Below are positions 18,912 to 28,600 of a DNA stretch of 64,000 nucleotides, one piece after another. The stretch's first letter is position 1, and the number at the start of each line of letters is the position of its first letter. A program made the position numbers and the translations under genes. Source of the stretch: Thiocystis violascens DSM 198 (GTDB lineage Bacteria; Pseudomonadota; Gammaproteobacteria; Chromatiales; Chromatiaceae); assembly GCF_000227745.2 (NCBI RefSeq), contig NC_018012.1:2907501-2971500 (forward strand), read 5' to 3'. The notes below the pieces were generated by a model. The model did no database searches. It saw only the letters and a list, made by a program, of their open reading frames with translations, and was not told the DNA's origin.

Positions 18912-20588
18912 ATGAAGACTCTCGCCCATGCCACGCTTGGCCTGATTTTGCTGATGTCCTTCGCGGTGACGCATGCCGCCACGCTTGGCGATTATCCTGG
19001 GCAAACAGACCCCTGCCTGGCGAGTCAGCAGGCCAGTTTTGCCGCGGGTTTTGTCGCGGGACAGCAGGATGGCTATAACCTGGGCGTCAGCCACGGTTTC
19101 GGCGCGGGCACCTCGCAGCAGCTCGCCCAGTGCGTCGCGGATCCGCAAAGCTGCGGCGTCACCCTCGCCTCCTGCATCCCCGATCCGGTCTATGGCGAAA
19201 CCGAACCCAACGACAACATGATCGCCGCCGACCCACTGTCACTGGGCGCGCATTTCTGGGGCCAGAATTCATCCGCTAACGACCAGGATTGGTTTTATAC
19301 CGAAACCACCGCGGCCAACCAGAATCTGCTGCTGACCTTCAAGGTGCCGGGCGGGAATCTTGGCGGTTGGCAAATCACCATCCGCGATGCCGCCGGCAGT
19401 GTCTTCGCCACCTTCGATACCGCCATCCCCGGCGAAGTGCCCGCGACCGCCGACGACGAGGCCACTACCTATCGCGTGACCCTGGGCCTGATCGGTACCT
19501 ATTACGTCATGGTTCAGCCCACGCCTGGCACCGAGAATTTCGCGCCCTACTCCATCGCGGTCGCGCTGCAGGATAGCGGCCTCGACGGTACGCAGCCCAT
19601 CATTGGCTTCGTCGACGCGGAGATCGAACCGAACGATCTTCCCAGCAAGGCGAATCCATTGGCGCCGAGCGTCAGCATGTATGGCTTGATTAACTTGATG
19701 TTCAACGGCGTCGTGCCGGAAGGCAGCGATTTCGTTTGGGGGCAAGGCGAGGATGACTGGTATGTCTTCAATTCGCCGGGCAATGAAATGGTGACCCTGA
19801 CCTTCTGCGCCAAGGAAGTCTGCGGCCCCGGAAGCTGGTTCGTGGAGGTCTACGATCAAGCCACCGCAACTCAATTGGAGAGTGGCGTACCGCGCGAAGA
19901 ACTCTTGCCGCTGCTCGCCCTCAACACGGATACCGGCGACGAGGGACCGGCCAGTTACCGGTTTGGACTGAGAAATCCTGGGCTATATTTCATGCGGGTC
20001 GACCACAAGCGGTTGTTCTCGGCGCCCTGTGTCGGTTACCAGACAGATACCAACAACGACGGCGCGCCCGGTCCCGACCCGCAGGCTTGCGGCTGCGACG
20101 GCGGCGACTACTCCTGCGACAACGACATCCTGAATCCAGGACAGCCGATCGTCACGATAACGAATCAATACCCGAGTTGCCCCGGATCGTCCGGAAGCGG
20201 CACGCAGACCTGTCTCGTCTCCTGTGACTGTACCCAAACGGATGCAGCCGGGGCTCCCATCGGCTGCATCACCTCAGGTTCCGACCCGATCCAATGTCAA
20301 TGTCCGTTCAATTTAGCCGAATGCGAAATTACCATCCCCAACCCCGGGGCACCGGTCCCCGTCGAGACCACTCAATATCCACTTTGTCCCGACGGCAGCG
20401 GCGGCGGTGCCGAGGCCACATGTTCCATCGGCTGCGTCTGCACGGCCTTTGGCGGCGTCGTCGAGATTCCTGCGGGCGCCATCACCTCGCAGTACAACTT
20501 CACTTGGTTCAGCACCCAACTGCCGCCGAACACCATCGACACAGATGCCTATCAGGACTTCCTGAACCGGTCCAACCCCTACAAGTGA
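18912..20588 (+). CDS. Secreted Cys-rich protein with two PPC-type beta domains
   Basis: 558 residues with a clear Sec signal peptide (MKTLAHATLGLILLMSFAVT, cleavage after AHA). After a short helical region (GFGAGTSQQLAQCVADPQSC) come two pre-peptidase C-terminal-like domains, each opened by an EPN motif (GETEPNDNM at about 96; DAEIEPNDLP at about 236) and each with a D-W-(F/Y) strand. The last 190 residues are rich in paired cysteines (QACGCDGGDYSCDND; CQCPFNLAECE) with two similar NPGxPV...QYPxCP segments, suggesting a tandem disulfide-stabilised module. ATG 18912 follows AGGAA. No catalytic domain is visible; it may be an adhesin or surface-layer component. Confidence 0.65.
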   Translation: MKTLAHATLGLILLMSFAVTHAATLGDYPGQTDPCLASQQASFAAGFVAGQQDGYNLGVSHGFGAGTSQQLAQCVADPQSCGVTLASCIPDPVYGETEPNDNMIAADPLSLGAHFWGQNSSANDQDWFYTETTAANQNLLLTFKVPGGNLGGWQITIRDAAGSVFATFDTAIPGEVPATADDEATTYRVTLGLIGTYYVMVQPTPGTENFAPYSIAVALQDSGLDGTQPIIGFVDAEIEPNDLPSKANPLAPSVSMYGLINLMFNGVVPEGSDFVWGQGEDDWYVFNSPGNEMVTLTFCAKEVCGPGSWFVEVYDQATATQLESGVPREELLPLLALNTDTGDEGPASYRFGLRNPGLYFMRVDHKRLFSAPCVGYQTDTNNDGAPGPDPQACGCDGGDYSCDNDILNPGQPIVTITNQYPSCPGSSGSGTQTCLVSCDCTQTDAAGAPIGCITSGSDPIQCQCPFNLAECEITIPNPGAPVPVETTQYPLCPDGSGGGAEATCSIGCVCTAFGGVVEIPAGAITSQYNFTWFSTQLPPNTIDTDAYQDFLNRSNPYK

Positions 20589-20653
20589 GATTGCGTCAAG
20601 TCTCCCGGGAGCGCCGACAGCCTGTTGGCGCAACCGCTCACCCCGCAACGGAA

Positions 20654-20724
20654 CACTGCCATGTCAGGTAAGCCGTTCGTGGTGAGGCACTCGAACCATG
20701 AACGGCTTACCTGACATGGCAGTG
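20654..20724. repeat. Hairpin repeat element, copy 3 (longest arms)
   Basis: Same core as copy 2 with loop GAGGCACTCGA. Complementary arms are 30 bases each (20654-20683 and 20695-20724), broken only by the core G/A mismatch. The outer 19 bases of each arm are unique to this site. It lies 65 bases after the secreted Cys-rich protein gene and could also stabilise or terminate its transcript. Confidence 0.9.
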
Positions 20725-20883
20725 CCGCGACGGACGGAAAATTAGGCTTTCCCCAAAGTCGCTCGTCATGCAAATGAATAATCCACAGCTCGCGTATTTT
20801 GAAAAAGAAGATATTTTGCATTTAAGACTATCCGATGAACAGGAAGTCAACAGCGTCGAGATTAGCCAAAATATCACCGCTGA

Positions 20884-22077
20884 GAGGGTGTAGACAAAAA
20901 TAATTGAGCTGCTATTTGTATACCAGTCTACAACTGAGCTGGTGTGCGCTGATGTCGAAAGCTGGTCGTCCCCCCAAGATTCACGAGGCGGAGCAAGCGG
21001 TATTGCGTCAAATTGTCACGGATCGCCCGACCTCCACGCTGTCAGAGATTGCCCGGGAACTCGCGGCACGGACGGGAATCGAGGCTCATGAAGCAACGAT
21101 TCGCAAGTCCTTGCGGGAGGCGGGCGTCACGCGCCTCCGGGGCGAGAGTGGTCTCGAGGCGCAAGCGCGCGCAACGCCGCGTCGGTATGGGTATACGGAT
21201 GCGCATCGTCGCCACGACCCCGACCAAAGCTACCCAAGTTGTCTGACCGATGCGGAGTGGGACTTGGTCGCCGCTCTCTTTGAGATGCCGGGCGGGCGGG
21301 GTCAACCGCCCCGCGTGTCGCGCCGGAGCATCCTGGAGGCGTGTTGCTACGTGGTGCGCACGGGGTGCGCGTGGCGGATGCTGCCGCACGATTTCGCGCC
21401 TTGGCAGAATGTCTACAAGACGTTTCGCCGTTGGAGTGCGGCTGGGAAGTTTGAGCAGATGCATGATCGACTGCGGGGGCAATGGCGCGAACGCGAGGGG
21501 CGTGAGATCGCGCCGACGGCGGCGGTGCTGGATGCGCAATCGACCCGCGGCTCGCCGCAGGGTGGACCGAGCGGCTTTGATGCGGGCAAGCAGGTCAAGG
21601 GGCGCAAGCGCAGCCTGGTGGTCGATACCTTGGGGTTCGTGTTGGCGGTGAGCGTGGTCGCGGCCAATCTTCAGGACCGCGATGCCGCCTCGGGCGCCGT
21701 CGCTGACGCGGCCGCCAAGTACCCCCAGATCAACACGCTGTTTGTCGATAGCGCCTACGCCGGTCAATTTGCCCAAACCACCGAGCAGACCCACGCGATC
21801 CGCGTGGAAGTCGTGCGCCATCCAGCCAACAAAAGCGTTGGCTCCTGGCACGTGGACGGGGCGCCTGACCGAGTGGTGATCGCCAACGCCGACGGCTTCG
21901 TTCCGCTGCCGAAGCGCTGGGTTGTCGAGCGCACCCATGCGTGGAATGAGCGTGCCCGTCGATTGATCATGCATCATGACCGTCTGCCAGCGGTCTCCGA
22001 AACCTGGGTTTGGCTGGCGGAGGCGCGCATCCTGCTGCGGCGGTTGACCACAACGGTTTGATTTTGTCTACACCCTC
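20884..22077 (+). mobile_element. IS5-family insertion sequence, copy 2
   Basis: Same 1194-bp element, ends and orientation as the copy at 3470-4663, again flanked by TGA (20881-20883 and 22078-22080). I found no difference between the copies in the stretches compared, and their proteins are identical. It separates the secreted Cys-rich protein gene from the polysaccharide locus. Confidence 0.92.
20952..22061 (+). CDS. IS5-family transposase, copy 2
   Basis: 369 residues, identical to the product of 3538-4647: N-terminal helix-turn-helix, DUF4096-like segment, DDE_Tnp_1 core (AVLDAQSTRG, TLFVDSAYAG, WVVERTHAWN). Identity between two copies 17.4 kb apart points to recent transposition or gene conversion. 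Confidence 0.92.
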   Translation: MSKAGRPPKIHEAEQAVLRQIVTDRPTSTLSEIARELAARTGIEAHEATIRKSLREAGVTRLRGESGLEAQARATPRRYGYTDAHRRHDPDQSYPSCLTDAEWDLVAALFEMPGGRGQPPRVSRRSILEACCYVVRTGCAWRMLPHDFAPWQNVYKTFRRWSAAGKFEQMHDRLRGQWREREGREIAPTAAVLDAQSTRGSPQGGPSGFDAGKQVKGRKRSLVVDTLGFVLAVSVVAANLQDRDAASGAVADAAAKYPQINTLFVDSAYAGQFAQTTEQTHAIRVEVVRHPANKSVGSWHVDGAPDRVVIANADGFVPLPKRWVVERTHAWNERARRLIMHHDRLPAVSETWVWLAEARILLRRLTTTV

Positions 22078-22080
22078 TGA

Positions 22081-22456
22081 ACGCAACGCAAACAATGACC
22101 TCATCGGGGCGAGTCTTTTTTTACGAGACTCAATACTGGAATCGGTGCAAGCAAGGTTGTTGCAACTTGCAAAGCAAGCCGCCTAGGGCTGCGCTCAGAG
22201 CAATGCTAAAATTCGCCGAACAAACCTCTCGCCTCACCGCACATTCTGCTTAAAAGGCGTATTCGCCGACGCCTTCGTCTCGATGCGTGAGCCGCGTGAC
22301 GCCGAGCATGCCTTGGCGAATGGCGCCGATACGTCGCCAATTTGGAACAGCACACCTTTCGCTCTCGGCACGGCCAAATCCGACGCCACATTGGCGCCCC
22401 CAGCGGCGCTCACAGCGCGGCGCGCCCCACTCCACTTACAACGCTTCATCGTCAAT
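22081..22456. other. Spacer upstream of the SapC gene
   Basis: 376 bases between the IS5-family element and SapC. The sapC frame stays open back to 22283, but the start at 22457 (MTQLTAITSTAF) begins the recognisable family sequence. The region should hold the promoter of the polysaccharide block; no clear box or known riboswitch was seen. The nearby IS end could also supply transcription. Confidence 0.4.
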
Positions 22457-23251
22457 ATGACCCAACTCACCGCGATCACCTCAACCGCCTTCGCCGACCG
22501 CAACTGGCAGCGCTATGCCAACTACGCCTTTGCGTCGCGCATGAACCTCATCCCCGCCCTGGCGACGGAACTGGCGAAGCTGGTGCCGGCGCTGCCGATG
22601 GGGTTCATCCCGCGCGCGGAGCGCTTTCAACTGGCGGCGCTCACCTCGCTCCAGCCGGACAGCAATCTGTTCGTCGCGCCCGACGGGCGCTGGCTCGCGG
22701 GCTATGTGCCGGCCGCGCTGCGCGGTTATCCCTTCGCGCTGGCGCGTCCCGAGGGCGCTCCCGAGTCGGTGCTCTGCATCGACGAGGCGAGCGGTCTGAT
22801 CGTCGCGGCGGGCGCGGGCGAACCCTTCTTCGACGCGGATGGACAGCCCGCGAAGACCGTCAAGGAGGTGCTGAACTTCCTGGCGCGGGTCGAGCATGAC
22901 CGCGCGGTCACCCAGACAATGGTCGACGCGCTCCAGGCGGCGAGCCTGATTCAGCCCTGGCCGATCACGGTCAATCGGGATGGGGCCGCCGTGCCGGTCG
23001 AAGGCATCCACCGGGTCGACGAAGCCGCGCTAAACGCACTCGACGACGCTGCCTGGCTCGCCCTGCGCCGCTCCGGCGCGCTGGCGCTCGTCTACGCGCA
23101 ACTCTTTTCCATGAACCAGCTCGCCCTGTTCGAGCAGGCCGGCGCCGCCCAGGCGCGGATGCGCCCGCCGCCGCAGCAACCGCGCGCGCCCAGCCTACAG
23201 GATCTGGGACTTTCGTTTGGCGAGGAAGATTCGTTGCGTTTCGATTGGTAA
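22457..23251 (+). CDS. SapC-family protein
   Basis: 264-residue soluble protein of the SapC family. Family features are the start (RNWQRYANYAFASRMNLIPA), FIPRAERFQLAALTSLQPDS, FVAPDGRWLAGYVPAALRGYPF and DAALNALDDAAWLALRRSGAL near the end, followed by a Pro-rich tail. SapC was named in S-layer secretion loci, but its molecular role is not established. Here it opens the plus-strand block that continues into wzm and wzt, 141 bases downstream, so a role in surface-layer or polysaccharide assembly is plausible. Confidence 0.75.
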   Translation: MTQLTAITSTAFADRNWQRYANYAFASRMNLIPALATELAKLVPALPMGFIPRAERFQLAALTSLQPDSNLFVAPDGRWLAGYVPAALRGYPFALARPEGAPESVLCIDEASGLIVAAGAGEPFFDADGQPAKTVKEVLNFLARVEHDRAVTQTMVDALQAASLIQPWPITVNRDGAAVPVEGIHRVDEAALNALDDAAWLALRRSGALALVYAQLFSMNQLALFEQAGAAQARMRPPPQQPRAPSLQDLGLSFGEEDSLRFDW

Positions 23252-23392
23252 CGACGGATCGCCTGTCTGGCGCCGTATCGGGCTCTTGGCTCATAATGCC
23301 GCCTGTTGCTAATTTCTGCTCCGTCGCTCGGCGAGAGACTCCGTCAGACAAAGGGGTGTTTTGCCGCGAGCCGGGCAACGGGATGACTGTTC

Positions 23393-24229
23393 ATGGCGAA
23401 CCCCGCGACCGGACCGCACCGACCGATCCGACCATTCGATTTTCTTGGCTCCGCCTGGCGTCAGCGCACGCTCTTGAGCGATCTGGTGCGACGCGACATC
23501 ATGGGGCGCTACCGTGGCTCGGCCATGGGACTGCTCTGGTCGCTGATCACCCCGATGTTGATGCTGGCCATCTACACCTTTGTCTTCAGCGTGGTGTTCA
23601 AGGCGCGCTGGGGCGGGACGGACGACAGTCGCGTATTTTTCGCGATCAACCTGTTCGCGGGCATGATCGTGCATGGTCTGTTGGCCGAGTGCCTGAATCG
23701 GGCACCCGTGCTGGTGCTACAGAACGTCAACTATGTCAAGCGCGTGGTGTTCCCGCTGGAACTGCTGTGCTGGGTGAGTCTGGGCTCGGCCCTGTTTCAT
23801 GCACTGATTGGACTTGTGGTGTTAATGGCGTTCTTTCTGCTTTCCAACGGCTATGTGCCGCTGACCGCCCCGCTGGTGGTGCTGGTCTGGCTACCGCTGC
23901 TGCTGCTGACCCTGGGGTTGTCCTGGTTGCTCGCCTCGCTCGGGGTTTTTCTGCGCGATATCTCCCAAATCATGGGTTCGGTCACCACCATCCTGCTGTT
24001 CCTGAGTCCGGTCTTCTATCCGGCCACTGCCTTGCCCGAGTCGTTTCGCGCGCTCCTCTATCTCAATCCGCTGACCTTTTTCATCGAGCAGACGCGCTTC
24101 GTCATGATTGCCGGAACGCCGCCGAACTGGTGGCAACTGGCGTTCGCCCTAGGGCTTTCGCTGCTGGTCGCGATGCTTGGTTTCGCTTGGTTCGAGAAGT
24201 CGCGCCGGGGGTTCGCCGATGTCCTCTGA
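23393..24229 (+). CDS. wzm: Polysaccharide ABC exporter, membrane subunit
   Basis: 278-residue inner-membrane protein with six predicted helices of the ABC2 type (LITPMLMLAIYTFVFSVVF; LLLLTLGLSWLLASLGVFL and others). It has the conserved cytosolic RRDIMGRYRGSAMGLLWS coupling segment and the late FLSPVFYPATALP motif of Wzm/KpsM-like permeases. It exports lipid-linked O-antigen or capsule across the inner membrane with the ATPase encoded next; the two genes overlap by 11 bases. Confidence 0.92.
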   Translation: MANPATGPHRPIRPFDFLGSAWRQRTLLSDLVRRDIMGRYRGSAMGLLWSLITPMLMLAIYTFVFSVVFKARWGGTDDSRVFFAINLFAGMIVHGLLAECLNRAPVLVLQNVNYVKRVVFPLELLCWVSLGSALFHALIGLVVLMAFFLLSNGYVPLTAPLVVLVWLPLLLLTLGLSWLLASLGVFLRDISQIMGSVTTILLFLSPVFYPATALPESFRALLYLNPLTFFIEQTRFVMIAGTPPNWWQLAFALGLSLLVAMLGFAWFEKSRRGFADVL

Positions 24230-25586
24230 ACTGGCGATCCGGGTCGATCGTCTGAGCAAGTGCTACCAAATCTACGACCGTCCGCAGGATCGGCTCAAGC
24301 AGTCGCTGTGGCGCGGGCGGCGGCAATTCTTCCATGAATTCTGGGCGATGCACGACGTGTCCTTCCAGGTTGCGCGTGGCGAGACAGTGGGGATCATCGG
24401 ACGCAACGGGTCGGGCAAGTCCACGCTCCTGCAGATGATTTGCGCAACCCTGACGCCAACCGCAGGCGAGATTGCGATCACTGGGCGTGTCGCCGCCCTG
24501 CTGGAACTGGGCGCCGGCTTCAATCCCGAATTCACGGGCCGCGAGAACGCGCGCATGAATGCCGCGCTGCTGGGCCTGACCCCGGCCGAAATCGATGCGC
24601 GCATCCCCTCGATCCTGGCCTTCGCGGACATCGGCGAATTCGTCGATCAGCCGGTCAAGACCTATTCCAGCGGGATGTTCGTGCGTCTGGCCTTCGCCGT
24701 GATCGCCCATGTGGATGCGGACATCCTCATCGTGGACGAGGCGCTGGCGGTCGGCGACGGGTTCTTCACCCAGAAATGCATGCGCTTCCTGAGACAGTTT
24801 CGGGAGACCGGCACCCTGCTGTTCGTCAGTCACGATACCAGCGCGGTGCTCAATCTCTGCGACCGGGCGATCTGGCTGGAGCGCGGCGCGCTGCGCCTGG
24901 AAGGCCCGGCCAAGGCCGTCTGCGAGGCCTATCTCGCCGACATTTCCGATCAGCAGCGGCGGGAACTCGGGGTCAGCAGCATCACGGCACCAACCCCCGA
25001 GCCAAACGTGGCGGAACCGCCCCGCCTGCCGGTCGTGGATCAGCGGCTGGCCACTCTCGATCAGAGCCGCTTTCGCAACGATATCGAGATTTTCAGCTTC
25101 CAGCCGGATGCCGCGTCGCATGGGTCGGGCGGGGCGCGGGTGCTGGACGTGGAGTTGCAGGACGCGCGGGGCGCCCCGCTCTCCTGGGCGGTGGGCGGCC
25201 ACGCCGTGCAGTTGGCGATCCAGGTCGAGGCACTGATCGACATGGCGCGCGTGATCGTCGGCTTCTTCGTCAAGGATCGCCTGGGCCAACTGCTGTTCGG
25301 CGACAATACCTTCCTGACCCGAACGGAGAACCCGCTGGCGGTTGGCGCCGGGGAGCGTTTCGAGGCACGCTTCGGCTTCAATCTGCCGATTCTGCCCCCA
25401 GGCGAATATTCGGTCGATATCGGGGTGGCCGAGGGCACTCAGGCGGAGCATGTCCATCATTGCTGGGCACACGACGCACTCTTGTTTCGCGCCCATACGA
25501 GCAGCGTGACGACGGGGTTGGTCGGTATCCCGATGACCTCGATCGCGCTTGAGCGGATTGGCCGGGATCGTCCGTCAGCGTCTTAG
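24219..25586 (+). CDS. wzt: Polysaccharide ABC exporter ATPase with carbohydrate-binding tail
   Basis: 455 residues. The ATPase domain (1-250) has Walker A GIIGRNGSGKST (about 56-67), the signature YSSGMFVRLAFA, Walker B ILIVDEAL and the switch LFVSHD. After a linker (TAPTPEPNVAEPPRLPVVD) a Wzt C-terminal beta-sandwich follows (about 290-440; FGDNTFL and LPPGEYSVDIGVAEG). In known systems this domain binds the modified non-reducing end of the finished chain, coupling capping to export. That fits the methyltransferase module in the next gene. Confidence 0.92.
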   Translation: MSSELAIRVDRLSKCYQIYDRPQDRLKQSLWRGRRQFFHEFWAMHDVSFQVARGETVGIIGRNGSGKSTLLQMICATLTPTAGEIAITGRVAALLELGAGFNPEFTGRENARMNAALLGLTPAEIDARIPSILAFADIGEFVDQPVKTYSSGMFVRLAFAVIAHVDADILIVDEALAVGDGFFTQKCMRFLRQFRETGTLLFVSHDTSAVLNLCDRAIWLERGALRLEGPAKAVCEAYLADISDQQRRELGVSSITAPTPEPNVAEPPRLPVVDQRLATLDQSRFRNDIEIFSFQPDAASHGSGGARVLDVELQDARGAPLSWAVGGHAVQLAIQVEALIDMARVIVGFFVKDRLGQLLFGDNTFLTRTENPLAVGAGERFEARFGFNLPILPPGEYSVDIGVAEGTQAEHVHHCWAHDALLFRAHTSSVTTGLVGIPMTSIALERIGRDRPSAS

Positions 25587-25633
25587 GCGAAGCTGTTTCC
25601 GTTATTTTTGAATCGCGACCCAGAGAACACTCC

Positions 25634-28600
25634 ATGGCTCATCAGTACCATCGCCACTTCGACCCCAATGCCCAGGACTCGCTGGCGAAACTCGCCCGCA
25701 TGGTGCGTCCGGGCTCCGAGGTGCTGGATGTCGGCGCCGGTCCGGGGGTGTTGGCGTCCTATCTCATGGAGGAGCGGGCCTGTTATGTCGATGGCATCGA
25801 GTATGACCCGACGTCCGCCGAGCAGGGACAGCGGTTCTTTCGCGCGTTGTGGGTGGCGGACCTGAATCTGGAGGATCCCGCGCGGCTGGTGGGAAAGGCG
25901 CGCTACGACTTTATCGTCTGCGCCGACATCCTGGAACACCTCGTCGCCCCGGAGGCACTGCTGCCCCGACTCGCCGGCTTACTCAAACCGGACGGTCAAT
26001 TGCTCCTCTCGGTGCCCAACGTGGCACACGCCGGGCTGATCGCCGAGTTGATCGGCGGGGAATTGCGCTACCGTCAGGAGGGCCTGCTGGACCGGACCCA
26101 CCTGCGCTTTTTTACCCGCGCCTCGTTGCGGCGCCTGCTCGACGACGGCGGTTTGCGCGCCTTGACGTTCGATCAGGTGAAGGTACCGATCGAGCAAAGC
26201 GAATTCTCGCCTGCGGCCTTGACCGACCTGGCCGAACCGGTCCGCGAGTGTCTGCTTGCCGGAGAAGACGCCGAGACCTACCAGTTCATCGTCAGTTGCG
26301 TGCCTCGGGAGGCTGGCGTAACGCACCCCGGATCGCTGGACAGCTCCGCGTCGAGTCCGGTGCCGCAACCGCTCCAGAATCCGGCGCCAGTGGACATCGT
26401 CATCCCGGTCCATGCCGGACTGACCGAGACTCAGGCATGCATCGAGAGCGTGCTGGGCGCGCCCGTCGTGACCCCCTTTGAACTGGTGGTCATCGACGAC
26501 CTGAGTCCCGAGCCAGCCCTGCGCGACTGGCTGCGCGGACTGGCCGGGCAGGGGCGCCTGACCCTCTTGGAGAATGCGGAGAATCAGGGTTACGTGGTCT
26601 CGGTCAACCGCGGCATGGCCCTGCATCCGGAGCGGGATGTCGTCCTGCTGAACAGCGATACGGAGGTGGCGAACGACTGGCTCGACCGGCTGCGCGCCGC
26701 CGCCTACCAGGCGCCGGACGTGGGCACCGTCACGCCATTCGCCAACAGCGGCGCGACCATTTGCAGCTACCCGCTGTTCTGCGTGGACAATCCGCTCCCG
26801 GAGGGCTGGGATGTCGCCGCGCTCGACGCGCTGATGCGCGCGACCAACCCCGGCGCGGGGGTGGATCTGCCGACCTCGGTAGGCTACTGCACCTATCTGC
26901 GCCGCGACTGCCTGCGCGCGGTCGGCCCCTTCGACGCGGAAGCCTTCGGACGCGGCTACGGCGAGGAAAACGATTTCAGCATGCGCGCCCGCTATCGCGG
27001 CTGGCGCCATCGTCTGGCCGCGGATGTCTTCGTCGTCCATCGCGGCGGCGTCAGCTTCGGCGACGCAAAGGCCGCCTTGGTCGCCAAGGCCCAGTTGACG
27101 ATCCGCGAACGCCACCCCGCCTATGATCTGCTGGTGGCCGAGCATGTCCGCGAAGATCCGGCGCGCGATCTGCGCGAGCGTGTCGACTGGCAGCGTCTGG
27201 CGCGCTCGCCGCGACGACGCCTGCTGTTCGTCAGCCATGATCTGGGCGGCGGGGTGGAACGGCATCTGCGCGAGCTGGCGCAGTGGCTGGAACCCTGGGC
27301 CGAGGTGCTGGTGCTGCGGCCCGCGGGCGCGGATGGACTGGCGCTCTCCTGGCAGCGCGGGGGCGAGACGGCGACGCTGACCTTCCAGCGTAGTGTGGAT
27401 TTCGACCGGCTGCTGGCGTTCCTGCGCGCGCTGCGGATCGAGCGTCTCCACGTGCATCACCTGCTGGGTCTGGAAGAGGCTGCGCGCCGGATTCTGGATG
27501 CCCTGGCGGTACCTTACGATCTGACCGTGCACGATTTCCTGCCGCTGTGTCCGCGCATCAACCTGGTCGACAGCAGCGGACATTTCTGCGATCAACCCCC
27601 GGAAGCCGACTGCGCGCGTTGCCTGGCGGCCGATCCGCACGCGCGTTCCCGCGATATCGCGGCCTGGCGCGCGCTGCATGGCGCCTGGCTGCTTGGCGCG
27701 GCGCGGGTGCTGGCGCCCAGCCGCGATACCGCGGCGCGTCTGCGGCGCGTCTGGCCCCGACTGGAGGTGCGGACGGCGGCCCATGATCAGCTTCCTCATC
27801 CCAGCGAGAACCCGCCGCCGCGACCGCGACGCTGGTCTCCCGAGACGCCCCTGCGAATTGTGGTGCTCGGACAGTTATCCCCGGTCAAGGGTCTGGATCT
27901 GCTGGCGGCCTGCGCCCGGGACGCCGCGTCGCGGAATCTGCCGCTGGAATTTCATCTGGTCGGGTATCCGCTGGGACCGCTTCCCGCCCCGACGGAAGCG
28001 CCCTTGATCGTTCACGGCCCCTACCAGGAGACCGAGCTGCCGGCACGCCTGCATTTTCTGTCGCCCCATCTGGCCTGGTTTCCGGCGCTCTGGCCGGAGA
28101 CCTGGAGCTATACCCTCGGCGCCTGCCTGCAAGCCGGACTGCCGGTCGCCGCGCCGCTGCTCGGCGCCTTCCCGGAACGTCTGGCAAGCCGCCCCTGGTC
28201 CTGCCTGCTGCCGATCGGGCTGGACGCGACAACCACCAACGAACGCCTGCTGGCCTTTGCCTCCCGGACGCTGGCGACTCTGGAGACCCCGCCGCCTCCC
28301 GTCCCGCCCGCCACCGCGCCCGACGAAGAGGCGTTGGACTACCGAACGGAATATCTGGTCCCTCCCGCACCGAGCGATCCAGGAATCAAACCGGTGGCAA
28401 ACGCCCGTCTCGCGGAGGACTTTTTCGCCGGGCGCGCGGCCAGACCCCGTCCCTTCGCGCTTCGGCAACAGACCGGCCAACCGTTGATCGACCAGATCGT
28501 GCGTCTGCGCGAGGAGAACGAAGCCCTGAGAGGCGGCGTGGCCGAGCGCGACGCCGTGATCGCCCAACAACTTTCGGACGCGGATCGTACCTGGAGCGAG

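Noticed and set aside
22283..22456. Longer N-terminus for the SapC protein
   Set aside because: The added residues are low-complexity and precede the recognisable family start; no ribosome site favours the earlier codon.
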